The notes below the pieces were generated by a model, which was given only the letters and a program-made list of their open reading frames with translations, made no database searches and was not told the DNA's origin. Both the position numbers and the translations under genes were made by a program. A stretch of 64,000 bases of DNA from Bog-756 sp049517675 (GTDB taxonomy: Bacteria; Actinomycetota; Acidimicrobiia; Acidimicrobiales; RAAP-2): positions 1-64,000 of the forward strand of contig JBEKRV010000001.1 of assembly GCA_049517675.1 (NCBI GenBank), given 5' to 3'. Below, piece after piece: positions 33,876 through 43,526 of this stretch; the stretch's first letter is position 1; each line of letters begins with the position of its first letter.

Positions 33876-34000
33876 GAAGTCGTCGTCTGAACCGCCCGAC
33901 TGCGGTGCGCACGAGCGGCGCGTATCGCCCTCAGCCTACCGGTCCCCACCTCCGTTCGACCTCGGAACTCCCGACCGCCCGCACCCGTGGGCCCGACCGA

Positions 34001-34879
34001 TCACGAGAGCACCCGGCGACGGAAGTTCCGGAGCCCGATGCCGAGGAACAGGGCGAGGAACGCCACCAGCACCGGGTAGATCACGTAGAGGGCCATGTGG
34101 GGCGCATCGGTGAAGGCGGCCCGCATCCCTTCGTTGATATAGATCAGGGGATTGACCAGGACGAGGGTCTGCAACCAGTGCCAGCCACCGACCTTGACCG
34201 GTGCCAGCCGGGTGTAGGCGTAGTAGGTGCCACCGAGGAATGTCACCGGCAGGATGATGAACCCGAACATGAGGCCGATGTTCCGGGGCTCGAAACTGGT
34301 GCCGAGCAGCAGCCCGAGTGAGGCCATCGTCACGCAGGCCAGCGGCACGACCGTGATGACCACCCACCAGTGGAGCGACAGATGGGCTTCGACGCCCTTG
34401 GCGTGGACGACCGAGGCGATGGGCAGGACCAGGGCCGCCGAGATGAGCCCCTGGACGGCACCGGACAGCACCTTGGCCATGGCCACCAGCCAGATCGGGC
34501 AGGGGGCCTGCACCCGGTCCTCGATCTCGCGTGTGTACCCGAACTCCTGGGACATGGTCAGCGCCACCGACTGCACGCCCTGGAAGAGGATGGAGATCCC
34601 GACGACCCCGGGTACCAGGATGGTGGCGAACTCGGACTGGGCCGTGGGGCTCGCCCCACCGATCCCCTGCCCGATCTTGGGGAACACGTAGAGGAACACG
34701 AAGCACAGCAGGAAGGGCTGGATCAGCGTCCGGGCCACGAACTCGAACAGGTGCTTGCGGAGCACGACCAGGTCGCGGAGGATCAGGGCCCACAGCGCCG
34801 TCCGACTGGCGGCGAAAGCCGTGTGCTCGGGCTTCAGGTGGATCGAGGTGTGGGGCAACCCGGTGTCGACGACGGTCAT
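34001..34879 (-). CDS. ABC transporter permease, DrrB/ABC-2 type
   Basis: 292 residues with six predicted membrane helices (for example LIQPFLLCFVFLYVF, IWLVAMAKVLSGAVQGLISAALVLPIA, VVITVVPLACVTMASLGLLLG, and the C-terminal YVIYPVLVAFLALFLGIGL). ABC-2 permeases of this kind export lipids, glycans or hydrophobic drugs. The ATG overlaps the ATPase stop (ATGA), forming a two-gene exporter. The substrate is unknown. Other proteins of this type are found in polysaccharide export and daunorubicin resistance. Confidence 0.9.
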   Translation of the reverse strand: MTVVDTGLPHTSIHLKPEHTAFAASRTALWALILRDLVVLRKHLFEFVARTLIQPFLLCFVFLYVFPKIGQGIGGASPTAQSEFATILVPGVVGISILFQGVQSVALTMSQEFGYTREIEDRVQAPCPIWLVAMAKVLSGAVQGLISAALVLPIASVVHAKGVEAHLSLHWWVVITVVPLACVTMASLGLLLGTSFEPRNIGLMFGFIILPVTFLGGTYYAYTRLAPVKVGGWHWLQTLVLVNPLIYINEGMRAAFTDAPHMALYVIYPVLVAFLALFLGIGLRNFRRRVLS

Positions 34880-35871
34880 CCTTCGCGCAGCTCCTTGCCG
34901 GTGAGGTTGATGAACACGGTCTCGAGGGTGGGCTCGGTCACCGAGATGTCGAGTACCGGGAAGCCGGCCTCCTCCGCCCCGGTGACGACAGCCGGCAGCA
35001 GCCGGTCCTTCCCCTTCACATGGAGTTCGACGCCACCTTCGACGGGGCGGCTGAGGGTGATGCCGGGGATCCGCTCGGCGAGCGCCCCGGCCAGGGCGTC
35101 CCGGTCCCCCGTGGCCGTCACCGTCACGATGGTGTCGGCGTTGACCTGGCTCTTGAGCGCAGCCGGAGTGTCGAGGGCGAGGATCCTGCCCTTGTCCATG
35201 ATGGCCACGCGCCCGCACAACTGGTCGGCCTCCTCCATGTAGTGCGTGGTGAGGAGGATGGTCTGGCCGCCCTCGTTCAGCACCCGGAGCACCTCCCACA
35301 GGGCGAGGCGGCTCTGCGGGTCGAGCCCGGCCGTCGGCTCGTCGAGGAAGAGGACGGCGGGACGGTGGAAGATGGCGCGGGCGACCATCAGTCGCTGGGC
35401 CATGCCGCCCGACAGGGCGTAGACCGAGGCCTTGGCCCACTTGTCCAGCTGGAACTGCACGAGCAGTTCGTCGGCGGTCCGGCGGGACTCCTTGGCCGAG
35501 ATGCCGAAGAGCCGGCCGTGGAAGTAGAGGTTCTCCCAGACGGTCAGCTGGCGGTCCAGGGTGTTCTGCTGGCTCACGATCCCGAGGATCTGCTTGGCCA
35601 CCGCCGGATGGCGCACGACGTCGATGCCGCCGACGAACGCCCTGCCCGACGTGGGGACGACACGGGTGGTCAGCATGCCGGCGGTGGTGGTCTTGCCGGC
35701 GCCGTTGGGACCGAGGAGCCCGAAGATCTCGCCGGTACCGACCACCAGGTCGAGGCTGTCGACGGCCCGGAAGTCGGACCCGGCGTAGACCTTGGTGAGC
35801 CCCTCGGTGCGGATGACTCCGTAGGTGGTCCCCACCGGGTCGGCGGGTGGGTTGGGGGCGGTCGCGGTCAT
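34876..35871 (-). CDS. ABC transporter ATP-binding protein, DrrA-like
   Basis: 331 residues: Walker A GPNGAGKTTT near residue 55, Q-loop VSQQNTLD, signature LSGGMAQRL, Walker B VLFLDEPTAGLDP, and switch His in LLTTHYMEEAD. A C-terminal regulatory extension of about 90 residues (IVTVTATGDRDALAGAL...LETVFINLTG) is typical of DrrA/CcmA-type exporters. It drives the permease encoded right behind it. A TAGGGT hexamer lies 12 bases before the ATG. Confidence 0.93.
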   Translation of the reverse strand: MTATAPNPPADPVGTTYGVIRTEGLTKVYAGSDFRAVDSLDLVVGTGEIFGLLGPNGAGKTTTAGMLTTRVVPTSGRAFVGGIDVVRHPAVAKQILGIVSQQNTLDRQLTVWENLYFHGRLFGISAKESRRTADELLVQFQLDKWAKASVYALSGGMAQRLMVARAIFHRPAVLFLDEPTAGLDPQSRLALWEVLRVLNEGGQTILLTTHYMEEADQLCGRVAIMDKGRILALDTPAALKSQVNADTIVTVTATGDRDALAGALAERIPGITLSRPVEGGVELHVKGKDRLLPAVVTGAEEAGFPVLDISVTEPTLETVFINLTGKELREG

Positions 35872-36018
35872 GGGTTCGACACGACCCTACCCCCAACCCC
35901 TACGGCCTTCGGCCGGCGCGATCCCCTCTGTGCTGCGGTGCCCGCGCAGACGCGTCCGCTCCGGCGCGGGGCGTGCCCGACCCGTGGACCGACGGGGCCG
36001 GCGGGTCGTGCCACGGGG

Positions 36019-36786
36019 CTACTTGGGCGGCATGCGGATGCCGCCGTCGAGGCGGATCACCTCCGCGTTCAGGTAGCTGTTGGTGGCGATGTGGGCGACC
36101 AGATCGCCGTACTCGGCCGGGTTGCCCAGGCGCTTGGGGAAGTTGACCGACTCGGCCAGTGCGTTCCGGGCCTCGTCGGGCAGCATTGCCAGCAGCGGGG
36201 TGTCGAACAGTCCGGGGGCGATGGCCAGGACCCGGATCCCGACCACCGCGAGATCGCGGGCGGCGGGCAGGGTCATGCCGACGACCGCGCCCTTCGAGGC
36301 CGAGTACGCCAGCTGTCCGATCTGGCCGTCGAACGCGGCGACGGAGGCCGTGTTGACGATCACGCCGCGCTCGCCGTTGGCCTGGGGCTCCACCGTGGCC
36401 ATGGCCGAGGCGGCCTTGGTCATCACGTTGAAGGTGCCGATGACGTTCAGGTCCTGGATGAATTTGAACGGGGCGAGGTCGTGGGGCGAGCCGTCCCGGT
36501 TGATCACGCGACCGACCCAGCCGGTCCCGGCGCAGTTGACGGCGATCCGCAGGTTGCCACCGTCGGCGGCCTGGTCGACCGCCTTCTGGCAGTCGTCGGG
36601 GTCGGTGACGTCACCGGCCACGTAGTTGGCCGTCCCCCCGATCTCGGCGACGACATCCTTGGCCCGCTCACCGTTGCGGTCGAACACGGTGACCCGGACA
36701 CCCTCGGTGGCGAGTTTGCGGGCGGTGGCCTCTCCGAGGCCCGACGCCCCACCGGTGACGATTGCTGAACTTCCGTTTATCTCCAT
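36019..36786 (-). CDS. short-chain dehydrogenase, 3-hydroxyacyl-CoA dehydrogenase type II-like
   Basis: 255 residues: VTGGASGLGEATAR cofactor loop, VNCAGTGWVGRV, catalytic Ser in TASVAAFDGQIGQ and YSASK, and LDGGIRMPPK at the end. The inserted segment around NRDGSPHDLAPFKFIQDLNVIG resembles HSD17B10-type 3-hydroxyacyl-CoA dehydrogenases, so a role in fatty acid beta-oxidation is likely. The TAATCT hexamer 6 bases before the ATG overlaps the stop codon of rnhA, so the gene could have its own start or be read through from rnhA. Confidence 0.85.
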   Translation of the reverse strand: MEINGSSAIVTGGASGLGEATARKLATEGVRVTVFDRNGERAKDVVAEIGGTANYVAGDVTDPDDCQKAVDQAADGGNLRIAVNCAGTGWVGRVINRDGSPHDLAPFKFIQDLNVIGTFNVMTKAASAMATVEPQANGERGVIVNTASVAAFDGQIGQLAYSASKGAVVGMTLPAARDLAVVGIRVLAIAPGLFDTPLLAMLPDEARNALAESVNFPKRLGNPAEYGDLVAHIATNSYLNAEVIRLDGGIRMPPK

Positions 36787-36792
36787 GGCTGC

Positions 36793-36798
36793 AGATTA
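36793..36798 (-). promoter_or_regulatory. possible -10 hexamer for the short-chain dehydrogenase
   Basis: TAATCT on the minus strand, 6 bases from the ATG. Its first three bases are the rnhA stop codon, so the match could be partly coincidental. Confidence 0.3.
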
Positions 36799-37311
36799 CG
36801 GGAGCAGTTGCCCCTGGCCCAAACCGGGATCCGGCGGAGGTCCCGACGGGTCCTGGTCGGCGGCGGCGGCGAGGGCCAGCGCGTCGACCACGTCGTTCAT
36901 CCGGTCGCCCGAGTGGCCCTTCACCCAGGCGAAGGTGACCGGGCGGGACGGGTCGAGGGCCAGGGCGAACAACTGCTCCCACAGGTCACGATTGGCCACC
37001 GGTTTCCCCTGGGAGTTGCGCCAACCCCTGCGCTTCCAGCCGTCGTACCACTTCTGGCGGAAGCAATTCACCACGTAGGTGGAGTCGCTGACGATGTGAA
37101 CCGGGCCCGGCAGCGACTCGAGCGCCCGGATCACGGCGAGGACCTCCATGCGCTGATTGGTGGTGTGGGGCTCGCCCCCGGCATCCTGCGGCCCACCGTC
37201 GACTGCCCACGCCCATCCACCCGGACCGGGGTTCCCGAGGCACGAACCGTCGGTGTAGGCGATGATCGGCGGGTCGTCCCCGGACGGGGAGCCGGGCGGA
37301 GGGGTGTCCAT
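36796..37311 (-). CDS. rnhA: ribonuclease HI
   Basis: Cleaves RNA in RNA-DNA hybrids with two metal ions. The 171-residue protein has all four acidic residues in order: Asp in YTDGSCLGNPG, Glu in RMEVLAVI, Asp in VSDSTYVVN, Asp in GHSGDRMNDVVD. The handle helix KWYDGWKRRGWRNSQGKPVANRDLW is present, unlike in some actinobacterial variants. A short Pro/Gly tail follows. The ATG at 37311 is preferred; GTG 37317 in frame would add two residues. Confidence 0.93.
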   Translation of the reverse strand: MDTPPPGSPSGDDPPIIAYTDGSCLGNPGPGGWAWAVDGGPQDAGGEPHTTNQRMEVLAVIRALESLPGPVHIVSDSTYVVNCFRQKWYDGWKRRGWRNSQGKPVANRDLWEQLFALALDPSRPVTFAWVKGHSGDRMNDVVDALALAAAADQDPSGPPPDPGLGQGQLLP

Positions 37312-37419
37312 GGTCACAGCATGCCCGCTCCACCGACCGTACGCCCCCGGTGACCGGACACTCCGGTCCGGTGACCGGGGGTGATACGACAACCGCAGCC
37401 GGGGTGGGAACATGTGGGC

Positions 37420-40137
37420 ATGCTGTTCGACGGGGTCTCCCACCAACTCCCGGACGCCGATCCGGAGGAGACTGCCGAATGGTTGGCCGCCTTCGAGGAC
37501 GTCGTCCGGGTCCACGGGCGGAACCGGGCCCGCTACCTGCTCATGCGGGTGCTGGAGCGGGCACGTCAGTCCCAGGTCGACTTCCCGGTCACCGTGTCGA
37601 CCCCGTACGTCAACACCATCCCGTCCGACGCCGAGCCGGAGTTCCCGGGTGACGAATTCCTCGAGCGCCGGATCCGGGCGTTCATCCGTTGGAACGCCGC
37701 GGTCATGGTCGTCCGGGCCAACGTCCGCTCCGAAGCGATCGGTGGACACCTCGCCACCTACGCCAGCTCGGCGTCCCTCTATGAGGTCGGGTTCAACCAC
37801 TTCTTCCGGGGCAAGGACGACGGAGGCCCGGGCGACCAGGTGTACTTCCAAGGTCACGCCTCACCCGGTATCTATGCGCGTGCATTCGTCGAGGGGCGCC
37901 TGTCCGAGGACTGGCTCGACAACTTCCGGTTCGAAGTGGGAGGCAACGGCCTGTCCTCCTACCCCCACCCTCGGCTCATGCCCGACTTCTGGGAGTACCC
38001 GACGGTGTCGATGGGCCTCGGGCCGATCAACGCCATCGCCCAGGCCCACCTGGCCCGATACCTGGCGGCACGCGGCCTGGCCGACACCTCGCACAGCCGG
38101 GTGTGGGGCTTCGTGGGCGACGGCGAGTTCGACGAGCCGGAGACGATCGCCCTCCTCGGGATGGCCGGACGCGAGCACCTCGACAACCTCACGCTGGTGG
38201 TCAACTGCAATCTCCAGCGTCTCGACGGACCGGTACGAGGCAACGGGAAGGTGATCCAGGAGTTCGAGGCCACGCTGCGGGGCGCGGGGTGGAACGTGAT
38301 CAAGGTGATCTGGGGTCGGACCTGGGACGATCTCTTGGCCCGCGACGTCGACGGCCTCCTCCTGGCACGGATGAACGAGACGGTGGACGGCGAGTTCCAG
38401 AAGTACGCCACCGAGTCCGGCGCCTACATCAGGGAGCACTTCTTCGGCCCCGATCCGCGGCTCCGTGCAATGGTCGGGCACCTGAGCGACGCCGAGCTGC
38501 AGAACCTGCCCCGGGGCGGGCACGACTACCGCAAGCTCTACGCCGCCTACCGGGCGGCCACCGAGCACGTGGGGGCGCCGACCGCCATCCTGGCCAAGAC
38601 CGTCAAGGGGTGGACGCTCGGACCCGAGATCGAGTCCCGCAACGCGACCCATCAGATCAAGAAGATGACCAAGGACCAGCTGCGGGCGTTGCGCGACCGT
38701 CTGTTCCTCCACGAGGAGATCGCCGAGGCCGATCTCGACGCCGACCTCCCCCCGTACTACCGCCCGGCCGCGGACTCCGCCGCCGGGCGCTATCTGGCCG
38801 AGCGGCGCCGCGCGCTGGGTGGTCCGATCCCCCGCCGGGTGGTGCGGGCGGAGCCGCTCCCCGCCCCCGCGCCCGCCGGTTTCGCCGACCTGCTCGCCGG
38901 CTCCGGCCGCCAGGAGGTCTCGACCACCATGGCGTTCGCCCGCCTCCTCCGTTCGCTCACCCGCGATCCCGGCATCGGACACCGGGTGATCCCCATCGTG
39001 CCCGACGAGGCCCGCACGTTCGGGCTCGAGGCACTCATCAGCGAGGTCAAGATCTACGCACCCGACGGACAGCGCTACACGCCGGTGGACGCCGGGCTCG
39101 CCCTCCACTACGCCGAGAGCGCCAGCGGCCAGATCCTGGAGGAGGGCATCAACGAGGCAGGCGCCACCGCCACCTTCACGGCTGCGGCCACGGCGTACGC
39201 CACGTGGGGCGAGTCGCTCATCCCCTGCTACCTCTGCTATTCCATGTTCGGGTTCCAGCGGGTGGGCGATCTCCTGTGGGCCCTCGGCGACAGCCGGGGC
39301 CGCGGGTTCCTCCTGGGCTGCACCGCCGGGCGGACCACCCTGAACGGGGAGGGCCTCCAGCACCAGGACGGGCACTCGCTGCTGCTCGCATCGGCCTACC
39401 CGTCGGTGGCCGCCTACGACCCGGCATTCGCGTACGAGGTGGCCGTACTGATGGAGGACGGCATCCGTCGGATGACCGGACCCGACCCGGAGGACCGCTA
39501 CTGGTACCTCACGCTCTACAACGAGAACTACGTGATGCCGGCCCTGCCCGCCGACCCTGCCGAGGCCGAACGGGTGCGGCAGGGCATCGTCCGAGGGATG
39601 TACCGCTTCGCACCGGGGCCGACCGAGGTTCCGGGAGACGCCCCCCGGGCGACCCTCCTCTTCTCGGGCACCGCCTGGCAGGCGGCAATGGAGGCCCGCC
39701 GGATGCTGGCCGAGGACTGGGGCGTGGCGGCCGAGGCCTGGTCGGTCACGTCGTACAAATCGCTCCGGGAGGACGGGTTGTCGGCCGAGCGCCACAGCCG
39801 GCTCCGTCCCGACGACGAGCCGCAGGTACCGATCGTGACCGCCTCGCTGGCCGGCTCACGCGGACCCGTCGTCGCCGTAACCGACTTCATCCGGGCCGTG
39901 CCCGACCAGGTGGCCCGGTGGGTACCCCGCCGGTTCACCTCCCTCGGCACGGACGGGTTCGGTCGCTCCGACACCCGCGAGGTCCTGCGGCGCTTCTTCG
40001 AGACCGACGCGGAGCACGTGGTGGTTGCCGTGCTCGAGGGCCTCGAGGCCGAAGGGGCCCTCCCCCGGGGCACGACGACCAAAGCGGTCGACGCCTACGG
40101 GATCGAAGGCGGGTCGCCCGATCCCTGGACGAGCTGA
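37420..40137 (+). CDS. aceE: pyruvate dehydrogenase E1 component, homodimeric type
   Basis: Thiamine-diphosphate enzyme that decarboxylates pyruvate and acetylates E2. The 905-residue protein has VYFQGHASPGIYARAFVEGRL, the ThDP-binding GDGEFDEPET...NLTLVVNCNLQRLDGPVRGN (split by the window of the motif), SYKSLREDGLSAERHSRLRP, and the C-terminal transketolase domain (RVWGFVGDGEFDEPE near 228; VTDFIRAVPDQVARWVPR near 828). Length equals AceE of other actinobacteria. lpd and E2 lie 4-6 kb away on the opposite strand, so the complex subunits are near but not in one operon. Confidence 0.95.
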   Translation: MLFDGVSHQLPDADPEETAEWLAAFEDVVRVHGRNRARYLLMRVLERARQSQVDFPVTVSTPYVNTIPSDAEPEFPGDEFLERRIRAFIRWNAAVMVVRANVRSEAIGGHLATYASSASLYEVGFNHFFRGKDDGGPGDQVYFQGHASPGIYARAFVEGRLSEDWLDNFRFEVGGNGLSSYPHPRLMPDFWEYPTVSMGLGPINAIAQAHLARYLAARGLADTSHSRVWGFVGDGEFDEPETIALLGMAGREHLDNLTLVVNCNLQRLDGPVRGNGKVIQEFEATLRGAGWNVIKVIWGRTWDDLLARDVDGLLLARMNETVDGEFQKYATESGAYIREHFFGPDPRLRAMVGHLSDAELQNLPRGGHDYRKLYAAYRAATEHVGAPTAILAKTVKGWTLGPEIESRNATHQIKKMTKDQLRALRDRLFLHEEIAEADLDADLPPYYRPAADSAAGRYLAERRRALGGPIPRRVVRAEPLPAPAPAGFADLLAGSGRQEVSTTMAFARLLRSLTRDPGIGHRVIPIVPDEARTFGLEALISEVKIYAPDGQRYTPVDAGLALHYAESASGQILEEGINEAGATATFTAAATAYATWGESLIPCYLCYSMFGFQRVGDLLWALGDSRGRGFLLGCTAGRTTLNGEGLQHQDGHSLLLASAYPSVAAYDPAFAYEVAVLMEDGIRRMTGPDPEDRYWYLTLYNENYVMPALPADPAEAERVRQGIVRGMYRFAPGPTEVPGDAPRATLLFSGTAWQAAMEARRMLAEDWGVAAEAWSVTSYKSLREDGLSAERHSRLRPDDEPQVPIVTASLAGSRGPVVAVTDFIRAVPDQVARWVPRRFTSLGTDGFGRSDTREVLRRFFETDAEHVVVAVLEGLEAEGALPRGTTTKAVDAYGIEGGSPDPWTS

Positions 40138-40211
40138 TCGGCGCCCGGACACTCGGGTCACGACCGGTGGGCCGCGGCCCGTGGCCGGCCGGGCACCCCG
40201 ACGGGCCCGGC

Positions 40212-40217
40212 TAGCCT
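40212..40217 (+). promoter_or_regulatory. -10 hexamer for the HhH-GPD gene
   Basis: TAGCCT, 6 bases from GTG 40224. Confidence 0.45.
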
Positions 40218-40223
40218 TGGGAC

Positions 40224-40805
40224 GTGCTCTGGCTCACCGGTGACACCGATGCGGACGCACTTCTGTCGTCCGAACCCCTCGCCCTCCTCATCGGCATGGT
40301 CCTCGACCAGCAGATCCCGATGGAGCGCGCCTTCAAGGCTCCCTTCGACCTGAAGCAGCGCCTGGGCGGATCCCTCGACCCGGCCGCCATCGCCTCCATG
40401 GCGCCCGACGACCTGGCGGCGGTCTTCGCCGCCAAGCCGGCGCTCCACCGGTTCCCGCGGTCGATGGCCGGGCGCGTCCAGGAAGTGTGCGCCGCGGTGA
40501 TGGAGGACTACGGGGGCGACACCGCCGCGATCTGGACCACGGCCACCGACGGCAAGCAGCTGCTGGCCAACGTCAAGGCACTCCCCGGCTTCGGCGACCA
40601 GAAGGCTCGCATCTTCGTGGCCCTCCTGGGCAAGCAGCTGGGCGTCCGGCCTCCGGGCTGGGCCGAGGCCACCGGCGTCTACGGTGAGACCGGCTCGTTC
40701 CGCTCGGTGGCCGACATCGACTCACCCGAGGCGCTGACCAAGGTGCGCCAGTTCAAGCAGCAGGTGAAGGCCGAGGCGCGGTCCAAGCTCCCGAACCCGG
40801 GGTGA
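40224..40805 (+). CDS. HhH-GPD base-excision repair family protein
   Basis: 193 residues similar to an actinobacterial HhH-GPD family annotated only as uncharacterised. The helix-hairpin-helix is at LPGFGDQKARIFVALLGKQ near residue 120; the N-terminal part MVLDQQIPMERAFKAP resembles the lead helix of endonuclease III-type glycosylases. No Fe-S cysteine cluster is present, and the catalytic Asp position is not obvious. Lesion specificity is unknown. Its TGA overlaps the thiE GTG. Confidence 0.82.
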   Translation: MLWLTGDTDADALLSSEPLALLIGMVLDQQIPMERAFKAPFDLKQRLGGSLDPAAIASMAPDDLAAVFAAKPALHRFPRSMAGRVQEVCAAVMEDYGGDTAAIWTTATDGKQLLANVKALPGFGDQKARIFVALLGKQLGVRPPGWAEATGVYGETGSFRSVADIDSPEALTKVRQFKQQVKAEARSKLPNPG

Positions 40806-41485
40806 CGCCCGGCGCCGACGGGACCGGCCGATGGGCGTTGGACCAGCGGCGCCTGTACCTGTGCACGCCGGATCGGCCCGACCTCGACCTGTTCGTGGGA
40901 CGCTGCATCGCCGGAGGGGTCGACGTGGTCCAGCTGCGGGAGAAGCACCTCGACGACGCCGGGCTGGCACAGCGTGCCGTCGTCGCCCGGCGGGTGTGCG
41001 CCGCGGAGGGAGTCCCGTTCGTCCTGAACGACCGTCCCGACCTGGCCGCGGCCGTGGGTGCGGACGGAGTCCATGTCGGACAGGACGACCTGCCGCCGAC
41101 GGCGGCCCGAGCGATCGTCGGCCCGGCCGCCATCCTCGGCCTCTCGACCCACGGGCCCGTGGACCTGGAGGCCGCACTCGGTGACGGCCCCGGTGGGATC
41201 CCGGCGCCGATCGACTACCTCTCGGCCGGTCCCGTCGTGCCCACCCCGACCAAGCCCGGCCGGCCGGGCACCGGTTCCGGCTACCTGACCCTGGCCGTGG
41301 AACGCTCGCCCTGGCCCGTGTGGGTCACCGGTGGCGTCGACCCGAACAGCGTGGCCGGCCTGGTCGACGCCGGGGCACGGCACTTCGTGGTGGTTCGGTG
41401 GCTGGTCGATGCCGACGACCCCGAGCGCGCCGCACGCGAGCTACGGGGTCGCATCGACGCGATGGTCGACGACCGGCCCGGGTGA
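40802..41485 (+). CDS. thiE: thiamine-phosphate synthase
   Basis: Joins HMP-pyrophosphate and THZ-phosphate to thiamine phosphate. The 227-residue TIM barrel has VVQLREKHLDD, VPFVLNDRPDLAAAVGADGVHVGQDDLPP, a diverged LGLSTHG, and DYLSAGPVVPTPTKPG that matches the family's GPxFxTxTK loop. GTG start overlaps the upstream stop by 4 bases. Product would serve ThDP enzymes such as AceE just upstream. Confidence 0.92.
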   Translation: MTPGADGTGRWALDQRRLYLCTPDRPDLDLFVGRCIAGGVDVVQLREKHLDDAGLAQRAVVARRVCAAEGVPFVLNDRPDLAAAVGADGVHVGQDDLPPTAARAIVGPAAILGLSTHGPVDLEAALGDGPGGIPAPIDYLSAGPVVPTPTKPGRPGTGSGYLTLAVERSPWPVWVTGGVDPNSVAGLVDAGARHFVVVRWLVDADDPERAARELRGRIDAMVDDRPG

Positions 41486-41513
41486 ACACCCGAAGCGGTG
41501 CCGGGCGGAATCC

Positions 41514-42152
41514 TCAGCCGGCCGCCCCGGTCGAGGCCGACGACCCCGGCGGGGTTTCGGTCGTCTTCGCCCCGGCGGGCAGGTTCACCGGCGGCGATGA
41601 GCCGACGTCCGTGATGTCGAGGTCGATGGTGCCGCCCGGGGTCGCCGCCTGGAATTCCGAGACGTAGCTGCCGGAGACCGTGTACGTGAGCTTCTCGGTC
41701 TGTCCGCCCTGCGACAGCGTCACCGTGGTGACCGAACCGGACGTCGACGACTTGCCCTTGTCGTAGTAGCCCAGGTAGAGGTGGGCCGGGTCGGCGGCGT
41801 CGGCGCCCGAGGTCTCCTGGGTGTAGTACACGCGCGGGACCCGGGTGTCCTTGGCCGGTTGGGTCACGCTGATGTACTCGATGGAACCGATGATGTACAG
41901 GTAGGTTCGCCGGCCCGTGCTCTGGAGCCAACCTCCGAGCCGGTCGGGCGACTGGTACACGACGTTCGCCGTCTGGTCGCCCTGCGGGGTCTTCTCGACC
42001 AGGCTCTCGGTGTAGCCGGACGCCTTGAGGGTATTGGTCACGGCCTGCCCGAGGTCCGCACCCGCTCCGCTCTGGACGCCTCCCAGCACGGCCGCGCCCA
42101 CTCCCACCAGGGTGAGGACGCCCAACAGGACAAAGGCTAGGTACTTCCGCAT
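41514..42152 (-). CDS. exported or membrane-anchored hypothetical protein
   Basis: 212 residues. An N-terminal signal or anchor (MRKYLAFVLLGVLTLVGVGAAVL) leads into an outside domain that may be mostly beta (RTYLYIIGSIEYISVTQ, VTTVTLSQGGQTEKLTYTVSG), ending in a Pro/Ser/Thr tail. No lipobox cysteine follows the hydrophobic stretch, so it is not a lipoprotein. The general pattern resembles LppX/LprG-like proteins, but I cannot confirm that. ATG 42152 is chosen over GTG 42161 since GGAAG stands ahead of it. Confidence 0.68.
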   Translation of the reverse strand: MRKYLAFVLLGVLTLVGVGAAVLGGVQSGAGADLGQAVTNTLKASGYTESLVEKTPQGDQTANVVYQSPDRLGGWLQSTGRRTYLYIIGSIEYISVTQPAKDTRVPRVYYTQETSGADAADPAHLYLGYYDKGKSSTSGSVTTVTLSQGGQTEKLTYTVSGSYVSEFQAATPGGTIDLDITDVGSSPPVNLPAGAKTTETPPGSSASTGAAG

Positions 42153-42256
42153 GTCACTCACTTCCGGGACGGGTGGCGGGGTCGGGGCCGTCGGAGCCGG
42201 GTCGGTGGCCCGACACGTGCATCGCGGTACTCAGGGTACCGGGTGGGGCAGCGGGC

Positions 42257-43372
42257 TCAGATACCGATGCGCTGGGCCAGGAGCTCGCGGTGGTAGGACG
42301 GATCGCCCAGCATGAGCTCCGAGGACTTCGCACGCTTGAAGTACAGGTGGGCCGGATGCTCCCAGGTGAATCCGATGCCACCGTGGATCTGGATGGTCTC
42401 GGCCGCGGCGTGGAAGTACGCCTCGGAGCAGTACGACTTGGCCAGGCTGGCCACCACGGGCAGCTCGTCGGAGTCCTCGGACGCCGCCCAACCGGCGTAG
42501 TACGCGGCCGACTTGGCCGACTCGACCTCGAGGAGCATGTCGGCGCACTTGTGCTTGATGGCCTGGAAGCTACCGATGGGCCGACCGAATTGGATGCGGG
42601 TCTTGGCGTACTCGACCGAGCTCTCCAGGCAGCGCTGGGCACCGCCCACCTGCTCGGCGGCGAGGGCGACGGCAGCGAGATCGAGCGTCTTGGACAGGCC
42701 GGCCTCGGCACCGCCGTCGGTCCCGATCAGCCAGGCCGGGGTGTCGGCGAACTCGAGCCGAGCCTGCTTGCGGGTCTGGTCCATCGTGGCGAGCGGCGTC
42801 CGGGTCAGCCCAGGAGCGTCTCCCTTGACCCCGAACAGGGACAGGCCGGCGTCCGTGCGCCCGACGACCAGGACCAGGTCGGCGATGTGGCCGTCGATCA
42901 CGAACGACTTGTGGCCGTTGAGCGACCACCCGTCGGCCGACGGGGTGGCAGCCAGGGTGATCCCTGCGACGTCCCACCGGCCGGTGTCCTCGGTGAAGGC
43001 GAGCGTGGCGATCGTCTCACCGGCGGCGATCGCCGGCAGCAGGTACTCCTGTGCCTTCTGGTCGCCCGAGGTCAGGAGGGCGTTGGCAGCGAGCGCCACG
43101 GTGGAGAAGAACGGCGCGCACAGCAAGGAGGCGCCCATCTCCTCGAGGACCACGATCAGCTCCACGTAGCCGAACCCGGCGCCGCCGAAGGCCTCCGGGA
43201 TGATCAGCGACTGCAGGCCGAGCTGCTCGGCCATCTGCTTCCACACGTCGGGGTCGTATCCCTCGGTCGTCTCCATGAGCCGCCGGACCTCGGTCTCGGG
43301 CGACTTGTCGTCGAGGAACCGGCGGACCGACTTGCGGAGCTCGTCCTGCTCCTCGCTGAAGGCGAAGTTCAT
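42257..43372 (-). CDS. acyl-CoA dehydrogenase
   Basis: FAD enzyme that introduces the alpha-beta double bond in an acyl-CoA thioester. The 371-residue protein has FSEEQDELRKSVRRFL at the start, AFTEDTGRWDV and the hydroxyl loop region, RIQFGRPIGSFQAIKH near residue 255, and QIHGGIGFTWEHPAHLYFKRAK at the end, typical of the actinobacterial FadE group that often acts on branched or steroid side-chain substrates. ATG 43372 has GGAG 6 bases upstream; an ATG four codons earlier is the alternative. Confidence 0.9.
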   Translation of the reverse strand: MNFAFSEEQDELRKSVRRFLDDKSPETEVRRLMETTEGYDPDVWKQMAEQLGLQSLIIPEAFGGAGFGYVELIVVLEEMGASLLCAPFFSTVALAANALLTSGDQKAQEYLLPAIAAGETIATLAFTEDTGRWDVAGITLAATPSADGWSLNGHKSFVIDGHIADLVLVVGRTDAGLSLFGVKGDAPGLTRTPLATMDQTRKQARLEFADTPAWLIGTDGGAEAGLSKTLDLAAVALAAEQVGGAQRCLESSVEYAKTRIQFGRPIGSFQAIKHKCADMLLEVESAKSAAYYAGWAASEDSDELPVVASLAKSYCSEAYFHAAAETIQIHGGIGFTWEHPAHLYFKRAKSSELMLGDPSYHRELLAQRIGI

Positions 43373-43498
43373 CTGGTTCTCCATCCAGTGGAGTCCCCCA
43401 ACCGGGGACGTCGTGCTGCTGCGCCCGGATCGGGGCGACGTACCCTGTTTGTCTACCAGAACGGCGTCGGGGATGACCAACGGGGGACGGGGTCCCGC

Positions 43499-43504
43499 TA
43501 CGCT
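43499..43504 (+). promoter_or_regulatory. -10 hexamer for the metallo-hydrolase gene, leadered
   Basis: TACGCT, 22 bases before the ATG, with AGGAGG between them. Here the leader is long enough for a ribosome site, unlike most promoters in this window. Confidence 0.4.
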
Positions 43505-43526
43505 CGCCGACCAGGAGGTGGTACCC